From contig NZ_QRGP01000002.1 of NCBI RefSeq assembly GCF_003367235.1, positions 622,595 through 686,594 on the forward strand: DNA of 64,000 nucleotides. The letters are read 5' to 3'. The notes beneath the pieces are model-generated. The model had not been told where the DNA came from and searched no databases. It worked only from the letters and a program-made list of their open reading frames with translations. Shown here one piece after another: positions 17,797 through 28,104 of this stretch. The position numbers were made by a program, and so were the translations under genes. How positions within the stretch are numbered: position 1 is the stretch's first letter; the number at the start of each line of letters is the position of its first letter. This stretch comes from Sphingorhabdus pulchriflava. Lineage in GTDB: Bacteria > Pseudomonadota > Alphaproteobacteria > Sphingomonadales > Sphingomonadaceae.

Positions 17797-19107
17797 TCAA
17801 GCGTCCAGCGGCTTGGGTGCATCGTCCAGCGCCTTGCGTCCCCAAACAATCAGATAGAGCAGCGCCGCTCCAATCAGGATGAAGGTCGCCGGTTCCCACC
17901 AGTTGAACAGGGCCACGCCAATGGCGGGTGTGACGATATAGGCCGAGCCGTTCAACGATGCGATCTTGCCCGCCACATCGCCCTGCTCAAAACGGCGAAC
18001 GGCAAGCGAAGCGCCTGTGGTAAAGCCTGGACGGTATAAACCGAAACCCAGCGAAGCGAGCGCGAAGCCCAAAGTGATGCCGTAAAAATCGAAGCTCACC
18101 CCGACGAGCGTGATGCCGAGCAGTGCGAGAAATGCGCCCCACAGCACAGACGCGCGCGAACCGATCTGCAGGATGGGAATCAGCCCCCATTGCGCGAGCA
18201 AGGTGGCCATCGCGCCAACGAACATGACGGAGCCGGTTGCTTCGACTGTTTCCTTGGGCAAATCGTGCAGGCCCAACCGGTCGCGGATAAGAAAGCCCAC
18301 CACGCCCAACATGATAGCCTGCGCATGGCCCCCGATCAGACCCGCCACCAGCCAGCTGGCAAAGCGCTCATCGCGCCAGGGCAGCCGCACTTCTTCGCGG
18401 GGCAGGGCGTTATCTTCCTCGACGCCTTCCTCGACTTCGGGCTGGTTGACCGAGGCTGCGGAGGGGTAGGACGTCACGATGCCGCGCGCAGCGAAGCGCG
18501 GCGTATCGTTGGGCAGGCGCAGCTTGAGCGCAACGAGCACCAATACGCCAAAGCTGGCGAAAACTACCAGGGGCCCGGCCAGTCCGAACGGCTCGAAAAT
18601 CAGGAAATGGGCAAGGGCAGGGCCGATAACGGTGCCGAGGCCAAAGGAAGAGGCCAGCAATGACAGCGCCTTGGCGCGTTCCTCGCGCTCTGTCCGCGCG
18701 GCGATATAGGCTTGTACGGCTGGTGGCGCTGCAGAACCGAAACCGCCATAAAGGCTGCGGAATATGGCAAAGATGATGAAGGTCGCTGCGGGTGCGATAA
18801 AGCCTTCAAGGCCAAGCCACAGCACCAGCCCGCACAAGCCCATTGATGCCGCAAAGCCGATGACGCCGACGGTCATCAATGCTTTGCGCCCGCGCTTGTC
18901 CGACAGCCGGGCCCATTTGGGTGCAGTCAATACCCACAGCAAAGCCGACCAGCTGAAGGCGAGGCTGACCCAAACATCGGCGATGTCGAGCTTGCTCGCA
19001 ATCGCGGGCAGGGCGGATTGCATCGCGGTGTTGCCCGCAGCGGCCACCAGCATCACCAGAAACAGGATCGTCACCCGATCGGCGGGGATGGTAGGGCTTT
19101 TGGGCAT
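17797..19107 (-). CDS. MFS transporter
   Basis: 436 aa with about twelve membrane segments. A conserved loop 2-3 motif is visible as WARLSDKRGRKALMTVG around residue 65, as in drug/metabolite antiporters. A charged cytoplasmic loop (EVEEGVEEDNALPREEVRLP, near 215) separates the two halves. Start set at ATG 19107, which forms a TGATG coupling with the stop of the upstream gene. Substrate unknown. Confidence 0.88.
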   Translation of the reverse strand: MPKSPTIPADRVTILFLVMLVAAAGNTAMQSALPAIASKLDIADVWVSLAFSWSALLWVLTAPKWARLSDKRGRKALMTVGVIGFAASMGLCGLVLWLGLEGFIAPAATFIIFAIFRSLYGGFGSAAPPAVQAYIAARTEREERAKALSLLASSFGLGTVIGPALAHFLIFEPFGLAGPLVVFASFGVLVLVALKLRLPNDTPRFAARGIVTSYPSAASVNQPEVEEGVEEDNALPREEVRLPWRDERFASWLVAGLIGGHAQAIMLGVVGFLIRDRLGLHDLPKETVEATGSVMFVGAMATLLAQWGLIPILQIGSRASVLWGAFLALLGITLVGVSFDFYGITLGFALASLGFGLYRPGFTTGASLAVRRFEQGDVAGKIASLNGSAYIVTPAIGVALFNWWEPATFILIGAALLYLIVWGRKALDDAPKPLDA

Positions 19108-19430
19108 CAGAGTTTCACCCAATCATAGCTGCGCGTGATCGAGGCGACGTGCAGGTCGTACCAGCTGTACCAGCGGTTACGCCCCGCATCGCGGATCGCC
19201 GCATGTTCGGGGTTGTCGCGCCACGCCTTGGCGGCTTCCTCATCTGCCCAATAGCTGACTGTAATACCGATGCGATCTTCACCGCGTGCTGAATTGATGC
19301 CGAGATATCCGGGCTGCCTGCTGGCAAGCTCGACCATCGCGTTGGCAGCAACAGCATAACCGGCATCATCCGCCAATGTCCGTTCGGCAATGAAGATGAC
19401 TGCAACGGTCGAAGGCGGGTAAGTCGGCAT
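19107..19430 (-). CDS. ABM-domain (antibiotic biosynthesis monooxygenase-like) protein
   Basis: 107 aa with the ferredoxin-like ABM fold: VAVIFIAERT first strand, a middle QPGYLGINSARGED, then ISVSYW-like ITVSYWADEEAAKAWRDNPEHAA with the helix that follows. The group includes small heme-degrading or quinol-oxidising enzymes and many of unknown role. It is co-transcribed with the MFS transporter through an overlapping stop/start. Confidence 0.8.
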   Translation of the reverse strand: MPTYPPSTVAVIFIAERTLADDAGYAVAANAMVELASRQPGYLGINSARGEDRIGITVSYWADEEAAKAWRDNPEHAAIRDAGRNRWYSWYDLHVASITRSYDWVKL

Positions 19431-19570
19431 TGTCCATCCATAGGATTGACTTTACGTTTGGGGCAACCCCGCGCGGTCGTTTTATCGACTTTTTTGCTTA
19501 ACCGGCTTGCATCGCGCGCGCGCATTTGCGAGTGCAGTCGACTACTGTATTACAGCCCTAAGGCGGATTG

Positions 19571-20197
19571 ATGAACGACGGTTCGGTAGCACTCACTTCG
19601 AAGATCGAACGCATCAAGACATCGGTGCAACGATTTTTCGGTCCTTGGGGCGTATTTTTCAAAGGCTTTCTCAAGCATCCGGTGATGGTCGGTTCGATCA
19701 TACCCTCGTCACGCTGGACGGTGCAAAAAATGCTTGCTCCGGTAAAGTGGGACGAATGCAAGTTGTTCGTCGAATATGGCCCCGGCGTCGGCACCTTCTG
19801 CCAGCCGGTGCTCGACAGGTTGCGTCCGGATGCGACGTTGCTAGTGATCGAAACCAACCCCGATTTCATCGAATTTCTGCGCAAGCATTTCCGCGACAGC
19901 CGCTTCATTGCGGTGCACGGGTCGGCTGCAGATGTGAATGATATCATCCGCGGTTTTGGTTTCGAACATGCCGATTATGTATTGTCTGGCTTGCCGTTTT
20001 CGACGCTGCCCGGCGATCTCGGCCCCAAAATTGCCGAAGAAACCGGCAAGGCCATCCGCCCCGGCGGCGCGTTTCTGGTCTATCAGTTCCGTGCCCGTGC
20101 GCGCGATTTCATGGAACCGCATTTCAAGCGCATCGACAATGGCTATGAATTCTGGAACGTTCTGCCCTGTTACCTGTTCTGGGGCTGGAAAGGCTAA
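19571..20197 (+). CDS. SAM-dependent methyltransferase (phospholipid N-methyltransferase-like)
   Basis: 208 aa from ATG 19571. LFVEYGPGVGTFCQPVLDRL (about 64) is motif I for S-adenosylmethionine, LLVIETNPDFIEFL motif II, and YVLSGLPFSTLP (about 137) the N/G-L-P-F post-I motif. The N-terminal FGPWGVFFKGFLKHPVMVGSI segment and the GLPFS motif are characteristic of the PmtA/rRNA dimethylase-like family that methylates phosphatidylethanolamine. It is convergent with, and overlaps by four bases, a phospholipase D-like gene, so a phospholipid role is plausible. Confidence 0.8.
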   Translation: MNDGSVALTSKIERIKTSVQRFFGPWGVFFKGFLKHPVMVGSIIPSSRWTVQKMLAPVKWDECKLFVEYGPGVGTFCQPVLDRLRPDATLLVIETNPDFIEFLRKHFRDSRFIAVHGSAADVNDIIRGFGFEHADYVLSGLPFSTLPGDLGPKIAEETGKAIRPGGAFLVYQFRARARDFMEPHFKRIDNGYEFWNVLPCYLFWGWKG

Positions 20198-21402
20198 GCC
20201 TTCTTTCCCGGCAGGCGCTTCTGCAGCATTTGGGTGATGCGCAGCGAAATGCGCCGCCCGATATTATAGTCGACGCTATTGACCAGCAGATAAGCCAGCG
20301 ACCAGCGAAAACGGTTGAACCAAGTTAGACGGTTGCGATGCGCCGCTGTGGTTTGGATTTTACTTGCCCTCGCCAGTCCACCAGCCAACCTGCGCAGATA
20401 GTCTGCCAGCCCGGCATCATCGATCCGCAGCATCAGCTCCTTGTTGATGAACAGGCTGCGGATATCGAGATTGGCCGAACCGATATAGCAGGCATTGTCA
20501 ATCACCAGCAGCTTGGTGTGGAGCAGTTGCGGCTGGTATTCGCAAATCTGCACATCTCTCTTCAGCAGATAACCATAGAGGATACGCGCAGCACCGATGG
20601 TCGCGCCATTGTCGGTCCGGCCCGCCAGCACCAGCCTTACATCGCCGCCCTTGCGCGCAGTCGATGCCAACCGCCGCAATATTGTCTGCGTAGGTGAGAA
20701 ATAGGCGGCGACAATGTCTATTGTGCGGGCATTTTGCAGATCGCGCTTGAGGGCCAGCGCCCAGGGAGAGATGCGGTTGGTCGGGCCGCCTACCAGCCAT
20801 TGCAAAGGCCCGTCCCCCGGCTGCCAGGTGCGGATCAACCGCCGCAATGCTAGCAGCCGCACGCCGCCATCCGCCGAAAGCCGGATCAGCTCTGAAATAT
20901 AAGTCGAAATGCGCGCGACTTCCGGCCCCGATATGGTCAGGCCCAGATCCTCCCAGCTATCGTCTCCGCGTCGCCCGAAATATTGGTCGGTGATGTTGAA
21001 CCCGCCAATCAAGGCGTGCTCATCGTCGATTACCAATAGTTTCTGGTGGTTGCGGATCAAATAGGAAAGCCGCCAGCGCGAGCTAAAAAAATGATAGCTA
21101 CCGCCCGCGTCGGCTATGGGCTGGAAGAAGGATGCCGGGACTTTTGACGAACCAAAGCTGTCGACCAGCACATCTACTTTCACGCCGCGCAGCGCCGCCT
21201 CGGCGATTGCATCGCGCACTTCGGTTCCGCTGGTATCGTTATGGAACATATACATGCTGAGCGTCAGGCTATGTGTCGCCGACCCGATCAGCCGCAGCAG
21301 ACTTTGCAGGCGTTCCTCTGGATCGTGCAGGATGTACAAAATATTTCCGGCGATTTCGAACCGCTTTCCCGGTAATTCCAATGCGGTTTTCGATGCCTCC
21401 AT
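20194..21402 (-). CDS. PLD-family protein, cardiolipin synthase-like
   Basis: 402 aa from ATG 21402. A GTG at 21504 in frame is possible but would overlap the rpoZ promoter region. Two HKD boxes are clear: HQKLLVIDDEHALIGGFN (about 150) and HTKLLVIDNACYIGSANLD (about 327). Each supplies the catalytic His-Lys of a phosphatidyltransferase. No strong N-terminal membrane segment is seen. The family makes cardiolipin from two phosphatidylglycerols or from PE and PG. The neighbouring phospholipid methyltransferase-like gene fits membrane lipid metabolism. Confidence 0.85.
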   Translation of the reverse strand: MEASKTALELPGKRFEIAGNILYILHDPEERLQSLLRLIGSATHSLTLSMYMFHNDTSGTEVRDAIAEAALRGVKVDVLVDSFGSSKVPASFFQPIADAGGSYHFFSSRWRLSYLIRNHQKLLVIDDEHALIGGFNITDQYFGRRGDDSWEDLGLTISGPEVARISTYISELIRLSADGGVRLLALRRLIRTWQPGDGPLQWLVGGPTNRISPWALALKRDLQNARTIDIVAAYFSPTQTILRRLASTARKGGDVRLVLAGRTDNGATIGAARILYGYLLKRDVQICEYQPQLLHTKLLVIDNACYIGSANLDIRSLFINKELMLRIDDAGLADYLRRLAGGLARASKIQTTAAHRNRLTWFNRFRWSLAYLLVNSVDYNIGRRISLRITQMLQKRLPGKKA

Positions 21403-21460
21403 AGTGGGCAGATAAGAGGTCGCACCGCGACACGCAACCAGCGCAAGCGCGTGCTTTCCG

Positions 21461-21489
21461 TTGACAAGTCGGGCCTCAACCCCTAATTG
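21461..21489 (+). promoter_or_regulatory. probable sigma-70 promoter for rpoZ
   Basis: TTGACA at 21461-21466, a 17-base spacer, then TAATTG at 21484-21489. This lies 42 bases before the rpoZ start codon. The -35 box matches consensus exactly; the -10 box is approximate. Confidence 0.5.
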
Positions 21490-21530
21490 CGCTCGACTTT
21501 CCACACATTCAAAGTGATTCAGGAGCCGAC

Positions 21531-21875
21531 ATGGCGCGCGTTACCGTTGAAGATTGCATCGATAAGGTCCCCAACCGTTTCGATCTTGTTTTGCTCGCTG
21601 CAGAGCGCGCACGCGAGATTTCTGGCGGTGCGGAGCTGACCGTTGATCGTGATCGCGACAAAAATCCTGTCGTCGCACTGCGCGAAATCGCTGAAGAAAC
21701 CGTCCGTCCGGAACATCTGAAGGAAGGCCTGACGCAGTCGCTGCAAAAGGTTCAGGTCGACGAGGACGAAGAAGTCGATGAAATCGGCTCGCTCGCCAAA
21801 TCGGCAGAGGCGCTTCGCCTGACCGCTGCCGCGCCTGCCCGCAGTGCTGGCGTCGCCCGCGACTACGACCGTTAA
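21531..21875 (+). CDS. rpoZ: RNA polymerase omega subunit
   Basis: 114 aa. [30 protein letters not shown] is the nearly invariant opening of alphaproteobacterial omega, and [14 protein letters not shown] follows. The acidic DEDEEVDE segment and variable tail are also usual. Omega assists folding and assembly of the beta-prime subunit and is part of a ppGpp site in many bacteria. A CAGGAGCCGAC ribosome region precedes ATG. Confidence 0.95.
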   Translation: MARVTVEDCIDKVPNRFDLVLLAAERAREISGGAELTVDRDRDKNPVVALREIAEETVRPEHLKEGLTQSLQKVQVDEDEEVDEIGSLAKSAEALRLTAAAPARSAGVARDYDR

Positions 21876-22492
21876 TCGGCAGGCGGGGGCTCTTCCCCGC
21901 CGCCCAATACCCGCATCTTTATCTGCCCGCTTTCGAGCAGTGGGGCAGCTATGGCTGCTATCCGGCCTTGGCGTTCGGTGACCAATGCGCGGTTGAAAAA
22001 GGTGTTGGCGATAACATCGGCGATTTGCAGCCCCGCCAGCCGGTGGCTGTGTTCCAGCTGGGTTGTCCCGCAGGGCCCGACCAGTTTGGCAATATCGGTG
22101 CGGATTGCCGCCAAGGTTTCAGGTCCATAACGCCCGTCATCGATAATCACGCTGTCGCATATGGGCAAATCGGGCAGCATCGCTTTCACAACATCTTCGA
22201 GCAATGCGGCATAAACGTCGGTATCGTGGTCGCCACGATCGGCATTTTTATCCGGTACCAATGCGGATATTGCGATGCCGACCATGATCTGGGCTTCGCT
22301 GTCTTTGACGAGTTCGAAAAGCAAGGCGCGTTCGGCTAGATCGATTCTGCTGCCTTTGACTTCACCATGATAAGCCGTAACCGTTCGAAAGCGGGCAATC
22401 AGCGCCTCGGCCTTGTCCTCTTCAATGTCGATTCCGGCCAGGGTCATCACCCCGCGTCCGACACCACCTGACTCATCGCAATATATTGGCAT
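21872..22492 (-). CDS. DUF3800 domain protein
   Basis: 206 aa. The N-terminal [17 protein letters not shown] is the DUF3800 hallmark (YxDESG...), and a later [13 protein letters not shown] and [18 protein letters not shown] match the conserved aspartates of this RNase H-like fold. Biochemical role of the family is unproven; members occur in mobile elements and defence settings, but here the neighbours are housekeeping genes. It overlaps rpoZ at the 3' ends. Confidence 0.75.
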   Translation of the reverse strand: MPIYCDESGGVGRGVMTLAGIDIEEDKAEALIARFRTVTAYHGEVKGSRIDLAERALLFELVKDSEAQIMVGIAISALVPDKNADRGDHDTDVYAALLEDVVKAMLPDLPICDSVIIDDGRYGPETLAAIRTDIAKLVGPCGTTQLEHSHRLAGLQIADVIANTFFNRALVTERQGRIAAIAAPLLESGQIKMRVLGGGEEPPPAD

Positions 22493-22512
22493 AGCTCGAT
22501 GCTAGCGCGCGT

Positions 22513-22893
22513 TCAGGTGCAGGGATAGCGCTTCTTCATCACATCGAACATCGCCGTCGTTATTGTCGTCTTGGGTCGGACAGCAGCCGGATAGGTCCGC
22601 AAATGGGCGAGGAGTTGATCGGAGTTCAAGGCTGCCTTTTTCGGCGGACAGCTATGCGGAGCACGTCCCGCCTTTTTGTCGGCCGCTATTGTCTCGCGAT
22701 ATGTTTTGCCCGCTGCATTCGCTTCGCTGTAGAGAAGCTTGATATCGGGAGAACCGAGCGCGCCCAGCCCCTTAGCCTTCAGTGCGTCTGCTTTGGCGAG
22801 GAATGTTGCAACATTCATGTCGCCGGCACCAGCGACGGCGGGAGCCGCGAGCGCCGCCAATGCAAAACATACAAACACTCCGATATTCCGCAT
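22513..22893 (-). CDS. small secreted protein, function unknown
   Basis: 126 aa. Residues 1-22 are a signal peptide (VCFALAALAAPAVAGAG). The mature part has two cysteines (in PHSCPPKK and at the C-terminal RYPCT) that could form a disulfide, and an AHLRTYPA block. The layout resembles small periplasmic Rap1a/Tai-like proteins, but that resemblance is weak. It sits alone between DUF3800 and ftsH on the same strand. Confidence 0.6.
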   Translation of the reverse strand: MRNIGVFVCFALAALAAPAVAGAGDMNVATFLAKADALKAKGLGALGSPDIKLLYSEANAAGKTYRETIAADKKAGRAPHSCPPKKAALNSDQLLAHLRTYPAAVRPKTTITTAMFDVMKKRYPCT

Positions 22894-22976
22894 TTACCAA
22901 TCTCCAGTCAGTTACCCGCTGGACGGTAAGCCCGCCATTTTGAATGGCAAGTGAATCAGCGTACTAAGCCGTGCCC

Positions 22977-24926
22977 TCACGCACCTTGCGGGCTGGTTCC
23001 ACCAACGCTTGTCCGTTTGCCTCGACCCGCCTTTGGAATGGCGGTACCAACAGTTGGTATATCGGTTGGTTGTACCGTCTTGCTGCCATCGCGTTCGAAT
23101 TTTCCGGTTTTGAGCAACTGCGTGATTTCATCGCCCGACAGCGTTTCGAATTCGAGCAAAGCTTCTGCCAGAAGGTTGAGCTGCTTGCGATGCTTTTTAA
23201 GCAAAGCAGTCGCCTTTGCATAGCCGCCTTCGACCAGCTTGCGGATCTCGGCATCGATCTTTTTGGCGGTTTCGTCCGACATGGCTGAGCGCTGGCTATA
23301 GCCATAGCCGAGATAGCCATCCTGCTTTTCTTCATATTGCAGCGGGCCCATTTCATCAGACATGCCCCATTGGGTCACCATGTCGCGCGCAAGGCTGGTT
23401 GCATATTGGATATCGCCCGATGCACCGCTGCTGACCTTGTCATAGCCGAAGACCAGTTCTTCAGCGACACGACCGCCCATGCTGACCGCCAGATTGGCGT
23501 GCATCTTGTCGCGGTGATAGCTGTAATTGTCGCGTTCGGGCAGACGCATCACCATGCCCAGTGCACGACCGCGCGGGATGATGGTGGCTTTGTGGATCGG
23601 ATCCGAAGCCGGTTCATGGATCGCAACGATGGCGTGGCCAGCTTCATGAAAGGCCGTCATGCGCTTTTCGTCCTCGGTCATCACCATCGAGCGGCGCTCG
23701 GTACCCATCATCACCTTGTCTTTGGCGTCCTCAAACTCCTTCATTGCGACCAGACGCTTGCCACGGCGAGCTGCAAGCAGCGCGGCCTCGTTAACAAGAT
23801 TGGCGAGGTCGGCACCCGAAAAGCCGGGCGTGCCGCGCGCAATCACGCGCGGATCGACATCGGGAGCCAAGGGCACTTTCTTCATGTGAACGCCCAGAAT
23901 CTTGACGCGGCCATCGATATCGGGGCGCGGTACGACGACCTGGCGGTCGAACCGACCGGGGCGGAGCAGAGCAGGGTCAAGCACGTCGGGACGGTTGGTC
24001 GCGGCGATGATTATGATGCCTTCATTCGCCTCGAAACCGTCCATTTCGACGAGCAGCTGGTTCAGCGTCTGTTCGCGCTCGTCATTCTGGTTGCCAAGGC
24101 CCGCGCCACGGCTGCGGCCAACAGCGTCGATTTCGTCGATGAAGACGATGCAGGGGGCGTTCTTCTTGGCCTGATCGAACATGTCGCGGACGCGAGACGC
24201 ACCAACGCCGACGAACATTTCGACAAAGTCCGAACCTGAAATGGTGAAGAAGGGCACACCTGCTTCGCCCGCAATTGCACGAGCCAGCAAGGTTTTACCT
24301 GTACCCGGCGAACCGACGAGCAATGCCCCCTTGGGGATTTTGCCGCCGAGACGGCTGAATTTGTGCGGGTCTTTCAGGAATTCGACGATTTCCTGCAGCT
24401 CTTCGCGCGCTTCATCGATGCCGGCGACGTCGTCGAACGTGACGCGGCCATGCTTTTCGGTGAGCATCTTGGCCTTGGATTTGCCAAAGCCCATTGCACC
24501 ACCAGCGCCGCCGCCTTTCTGCATCTGGCGCAGCACGAAGAATGCAATGCCGAGGATAAGAAGGAAAGGCAGCGCCTGATAGAGCAGGATCAGCCAAAGG
24601 CTGGGCTGCTCTTCGGGCTTACCCTGAACATCGACGCCCTTTTCATCGAGCAGCTTGTACAGATCGGCATCGCCGGGGATCGGTACGGTCGCTACCTGTT
24701 CGCCACTGGTCAGCGTGCCGGTGATCTTGTCCGGGCCGATGGACACAGATTTGACTTCGCCAGCTTCAATTTTGTCACGGAAACTGGAATAGGTCATGCC
24801 AGTCGCGGCATCACTGCCCGACCCACTGAAGATCGAAACCACCAGCAACAATGCAACCATGATCCCGGTCCAGATCATCAGATTCCGGGCCAGTGGATTG
24901 CCTTTGGGTTCCTGTTCGTCGTTCAT
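22977..24926 (-). CDS. ftsH: ATP-dependent membrane zinc protease FtsH
   Basis: 649 aa from the ATG at 24926. Two membrane segments (about 14-36 and 110-130) enclose a periplasmic loop. The AAA module carries GSPGTGKT, a Walker B ending IDEIDAVG, and an SRH region with [22 protein letters not shown] (about 414) binds the catalytic zinc. FtsH degrades misassembled membrane proteins and regulators such as LpxC. It is downstream of tilS on the same strand, the usual order in alphaproteobacteria. Confidence 0.97.
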   Translation of the reverse strand: MNDEQEPKGNPLARNLMIWTGIMVALLLVVSIFSGSGSDAATGMTYSSFRDKIEAGEVKSVSIGPDKITGTLTSGEQVATVPIPGDADLYKLLDEKGVDVQGKPEEQPSLWLILLYQALPFLLILGIAFFVLRQMQKGGGAGGAMGFGKSKAKMLTEKHGRVTFDDVAGIDEAREELQEIVEFLKDPHKFSRLGGKIPKGALLVGSPGTGKTLLARAIAGEAGVPFFTISGSDFVEMFVGVGASRVRDMFDQAKKNAPCIVFIDEIDAVGRSRGAGLGNQNDEREQTLNQLLVEMDGFEANEGIIIIAATNRPDVLDPALLRPGRFDRQVVVPRPDIDGRVKILGVHMKKVPLAPDVDPRVIARGTPGFSGADLANLVNEAALLAARRGKRLVAMKEFEDAKDKVMMGTERRSMVMTEDEKRMTAFHEAGHAIVAIHEPASDPIHKATIIPRGRALGMVMRLPERDNYSYHRDKMHANLAVSMGGRVAEELVFGYDKVSSGASGDIQYATSLARDMVTQWGMSDEMGPLQYEEKQDGYLGYGYSQRSAMSDETAKKIDAEIRKLVEGGYAKATALLKKHRKQLNLLAEALLEFETLSGDEITQLLKTGKFERDGSKTVQPTDIPTVGTAIPKAGRGKRTSVGGTSPQGA

Positions 24927-25027
24927 GGCGTATATGAGTCCTATCCGGTCAGTCTTGCCAATGTAGGTCACAAAAGGTGAATGGCAATATAAGCCTTTCG
25001 CCCAGATGCGTGAAAAATCCGATTTCT

Positions 25028-25996
25028 CTAACGATTTTCGCCGCGCAAGGGTGCAGGTTCAATGTGCCACAGAGTGCCGCCTGTGCACAAAAGGTTGCCG
25101 ACGCTTAGTTTTCCACCCGCTGCAAGCGTTTCGAGCGCGCGGTCGATTGTCTCGCCGCGCGGGGCAATGTGCGCATCCTGACTTTGCAAGGCACGGATAA
25201 GCAAGCGTCGGACCAGCTCGGGCGGAAGGCCTGCCGGGTCGAGCGTGGTACCGGGATTTTCGGATACCGCAATCCGCTCCGGCTGCAGTCTGGCCGCCAT
25301 CCATTCGAGGGCTTCATGCGCCTCGCGGACCGCGTCTACAGTGCGCGAAACGCGTGCCGCATTTAGAAGCGGCGGCGCAGTTTTCAGCCAGTTGCGTATC
25401 TGCACACGGTCGAAATCGACATTGGCGTTGCTCGGGTCCTCGCAAGGGATCACACCCTGCTCTTGGCAGACGGCAACCAGTTGCGCTTTGGTGAAACCCA
25501 GCAGTGGCCGGATGATGCGGCCATTGGTTTCTCGGATTGACGAAAGCCCAGCAATACCGCTGCCCCGTGCGATCCGCATCAGCAATGTTTCCAGCTGGTC
25601 ATCGGCATGGTGCGCAGTCGCAATCCAATTCAGCCCATGGGAAGCAGCCCATTTATGAAGCAGACCATAGCGTGCGTCGCGCGCTGCCGACTGGAGGTTG
25701 CCGGTAATTGGGCGTTCGGGCTTCAAAATCGCATGGGGTATGCCACGTTCCGCGCACAATCCGGCGACATAATGGGCCTCATCATTCGCTTCCGGTCGAA
25801 GCTCGTGGTCTACCGTCGCCGCATGGATGGCTTTTGGAAATGCCTGATGTGCAAGCAGCAACAAAGCCAAACTATCTGGCCCACCTGATACGGCAAGTCC
25901 GATGTGCGGTGCTTCCAATGTGGCGGGATTAATAGCCGTCAGCCGACGCATCGATGCGCTGAATTCCGCTAGAATGTTGGCCGACGATTCCACCAT
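25028..25996 (-). CDS. tilS: tRNA(Ile)-lysidine synthase
   Basis: 322 aa. The P-loop is [17 protein letters not shown] (about 34), and [19 protein letters not shown] (about 130) is the second family signature. The enzyme ligates lysine to C34 of tRNA-Ile(CAU), changing codon reading from AUG to AUA. At 322 aa it lacks the extra C-terminal domain of E. coli TilS, which is normal for the shorter alphaproteobacterial type. Located between cpoB and ftsH. Confidence 0.93.
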   Translation of the reverse strand: MVESSANILAEFSASMRRLTAINPATLEAPHIGLAVSGGPDSLALLLLAHQAFPKAIHAATVDHELRPEANDEAHYVAGLCAERGIPHAILKPERPITGNLQSAARDARYGLLHKWAASHGLNWIATAHHADDQLETLLMRIARGSGIAGLSSIRETNGRIIRPLLGFTKAQLVAVCQEQGVIPCEDPSNANVDFDRVQIRNWLKTAPPLLNAARVSRTVDAVREAHEALEWMAARLQPERIAVSENPGTTLDPAGLPPELVRRLLIRALQSQDAHIAPRGETIDRALETLAAGGKLSVGNLLCTGGTLWHIEPAPLRGENR

Positions 25997-26037
25997 GTGG
26001 CAGGCCTTAACCCTGCCCTTGCAGCTTGGCTATCGGC

Positions 26038-26934
26038 TTATTTGCACTTGGCCTTTTTGCGCCCTTCCGCAAGCCGGCCCGCAAGCCTGCCGCTGGCTTC
26101 AGCCGGATAGGCACTGGCCAATTGGCCAAAGGCTTCGCAAGCTTCTGCCGCTTTGTTCAAATCGGTCAGGGCTTCACCAAGGAAATACAGGCTTTCTGGT
26201 GCCCGGTCGCCTTTCGGGTCGTTCTTGTAATTGTCGTAGAAGATTTTCACCGCAGTTGCCGGTTTTCCCTCATCGAGCCAAGCGCGCCCCAACAGGTTGC
26301 GTGCATAGCTCACCCGTTTGTGCTTGGGGTATTTGGACACGGTTTCCTGCAATTGAACCTGTGCTTCGGGGTAGAATTTGGATTCCCACAAGCGGTAGCC
26401 ATAGCTGTAACCGTCTTCAAAAGCGTCGCCGGTCGAAGGTTTCTGGATAGCCGCGACCGCAGCGGTCCGACTAGCACTGGGTTTTGCCGGCGTAGGAGCT
26501 GGTTTGGCTGCGGCGGGGGCGGGCTTGGGTGCCACTGCAACGGGCTTCGGTTCCGGCGTAGCCGCTGCTGCCGATGCAGATTTGATCTGCGCCTCCAACT
26601 CCTTGAGGCGACTGTCCATCGAGGTCATTTTGGCACCTTGTTGCTCGACCTGACCGGTTAGCGTTGCAAGCTGTGTTTCCAGTGCATCGACGCGTGCGAT
26701 TAGATCGGTAACAGCCGAAGCGGAGGGCGTGCCTGATGTCGCGGCTTTGGCAGGGTCAGCCTGAATGTCGGGCTCAAAAAACTTGCCAGCACCATCGGGA
26801 AAAACCTTACGCTGGACCGAGCGCATTTCCTTTTCGAGCTTGGTCACCCGGCCTTCGACGTTGGTGTCCTGCGCATGGACGATCGTAGGGGCAAGCGCGA
26901 GTGCCGCCGCTGACAGCAGATAGACAATCTTCAT
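26038..26934 (-). CDS. cpoB: Tol-Pal system coordinator CpoB (YbgF)
   Basis: 298 aa from ATG 26934, which has GGGAGA upstream and opens a clear signal peptide (MKIVYLLSAAALAL...VHAQ). A coiled-coil region (about 85-130, ITDLIARVDALETQL...) that would trimerise is followed by an Ala/Pro/Lys linker. A C-terminal TPR block starts at FEDGYSYGYRLWESKFYPEA. CpoB links outer-membrane constriction by Tol-Pal with septal peptidoglycan synthesis. The usual upstream partners tolB/pal are not present; the gene order cpoB-tilS-ftsH is. Confidence 0.92.
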   Translation of the reverse strand: MKIVYLLSAAALALAPTIVHAQDTNVEGRVTKLEKEMRSVQRKVFPDGAGKFFEPDIQADPAKAATSGTPSASAVTDLIARVDALETQLATLTGQVEQQGAKMTSMDSRLKELEAQIKSASAAAATPEPKPVAVAPKPAPAAAKPAPTPAKPSASRTAAVAAIQKPSTGDAFEDGYSYGYRLWESKFYPEAQVQLQETVSKYPKHKRVSYARNLLGRAWLDEGKPATAVKIFYDNYKNDPKGDRAPESLYFLGEALTDLNKAAEACEAFGQLASAYPAEASGRLAGRLAEGRKKAKCK

Positions 26935-27107
26935 GCAAACTCTCCCTGTTTCATCCGCACGCTTTAGCCGCCGCTGCGTCGATATGGCCTTCGGGCATAA
27001 CGCAGCGCGGAGGGCCAATAAAGCCTATTGGGCAGATTTGGCGGAAGTTGAAGTAAATTCCTGTGGATTCTGGCTTGATCCAAATCGGTATTGCCAAGCA
27101 ATTTCAC

Positions 27108-27989
27108 CTATCGGACCGACGCTGCTCCGCCCGTTTCAGAAACATTGGCAGAAGTCGTTTCGGCCGGTGGAACCGGTTTGCGTGCAAGCAAGGCTGCAGC
27201 ACTTACCTCCAAATCGGCAATTGATTTGTCGCCGCTACCTAGCGGTGGAACCGGCTTGCCACCTATTGTGACGTTCAAAACCTGCGGGCGACCGGTTACG
27301 ATCATCGGATTTTGCGCATCAGCGGGGACGATGTAGCGCTCACCAGGTTGCATTTCCTTTTCGTACAGCCGCTTATTGTCCTTGTCGTAGATTTTCAGCC
27401 ATACGGTTTCGGTAGCGCTGATGACGACCTCTCCTTTTGGATCGATTGCCTCGGTATTTGATGCAGGTGATGATGCCGCATTCTGTTTGCCGATTTCAGC
27501 TTCAGCAATAACCTTGGTCGCTTCCGGCGAAGGGGCGTCGCTCGAAAGTGCAAAACTGCGCCACACGAAATACGCAATCAACACGGCTAGCGCCAGAGCC
27601 GCAGCCGACCAAGCCAGCCATCGCGGCGGTACCCGCGCGGGGTCTGCCGGTTCATAAGCAGGCATGCGAGCGGTCGTGCCTTGATAGCCACCCTGCGCCA
27701 GTTCTTCGCGAAGGTCATTGGCGAGCTTTACATCGTCCAGCTCCATCACCTTTGCATAGGACCGTGCAAATCCGACGGTATAGGTCGTGCCAGGCAGCGC
27801 ACTAAATTCGGAGCGTTCGATTGCATCCAGATGCCGCATCGGTACCCGGGTGCGGCTTGCCACTTCGGTCAACGAAAGACCCTGAGCTTCGCGCGCAGCC
27901 TTTAACTGCTCCCCAACCGTTTGGAAACGGAATTCGGCATTTTCCGGCGCGCCCGGAGGTGTGCCGTCGTCAAGGCGTTCGTCGCTCAA
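27108..27989 (-). CDS. RodZ-like HTH/DUF4115 protein
   Basis: 293 aa from TTG 27989, which lies five bases after GGAGA; a second TTG at 28001 is the alternative. The N-terminal HTH is VGEQLKAAREAQGLSLTEVA and PMRHLDAIERSEFSALPGTTYTVGFARSYA (about 25-85). One membrane helix follows (LAWSAAALALAVLIAYFVW), and a periplasmic DUF4115 domain holds TVWLKIYDKDNKRLYEKEMQPGE-like sequence. RodZ connects MreB filaments to the elongation machinery. The architecture fits fully; symbol withheld because paralogues of this kind exist. Confidence 0.85.
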   Translation of the reverse strand: MSDERLDDGTPPGAPENAEFRFQTVGEQLKAAREAQGLSLTEVASRTRVPMRHLDAIERSEFSALPGTTYTVGFARSYAKVMELDDVKLANDLREELAQGGYQGTTARMPAYEPADPARVPPRWLAWSAAALALAVLIAYFVWRSFALSSDAPSPEATKVIAEAEIGKQNAASSPASNTEAIDPKGEVVISATETVWLKIYDKDNKRLYEKEMQPGERYIVPADAQNPMIVTGRPQVLNVTIGGKPVPPLGSGDKSIADLEVSAAALLARKPVPPAETTSANVSETGGAASVR

Positions 27990-28104
27990 ATTGTTCTCCA
28001 ATGACCCGATTGGTCGCCTCTGCCGGGCGGTGTGCGAACAATGCCTATGCTATAACGAAAGTCAATGTGTAATGCGGTGTGTGCCTTTGGAAAATCAGCC
28101 AAAG

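Noticed and set aside
23337..24239. 300-aa plus-strand frame opposite ftsH
   Set aside because: Antisense shadow; ftsH is unmistakable on the other strand.
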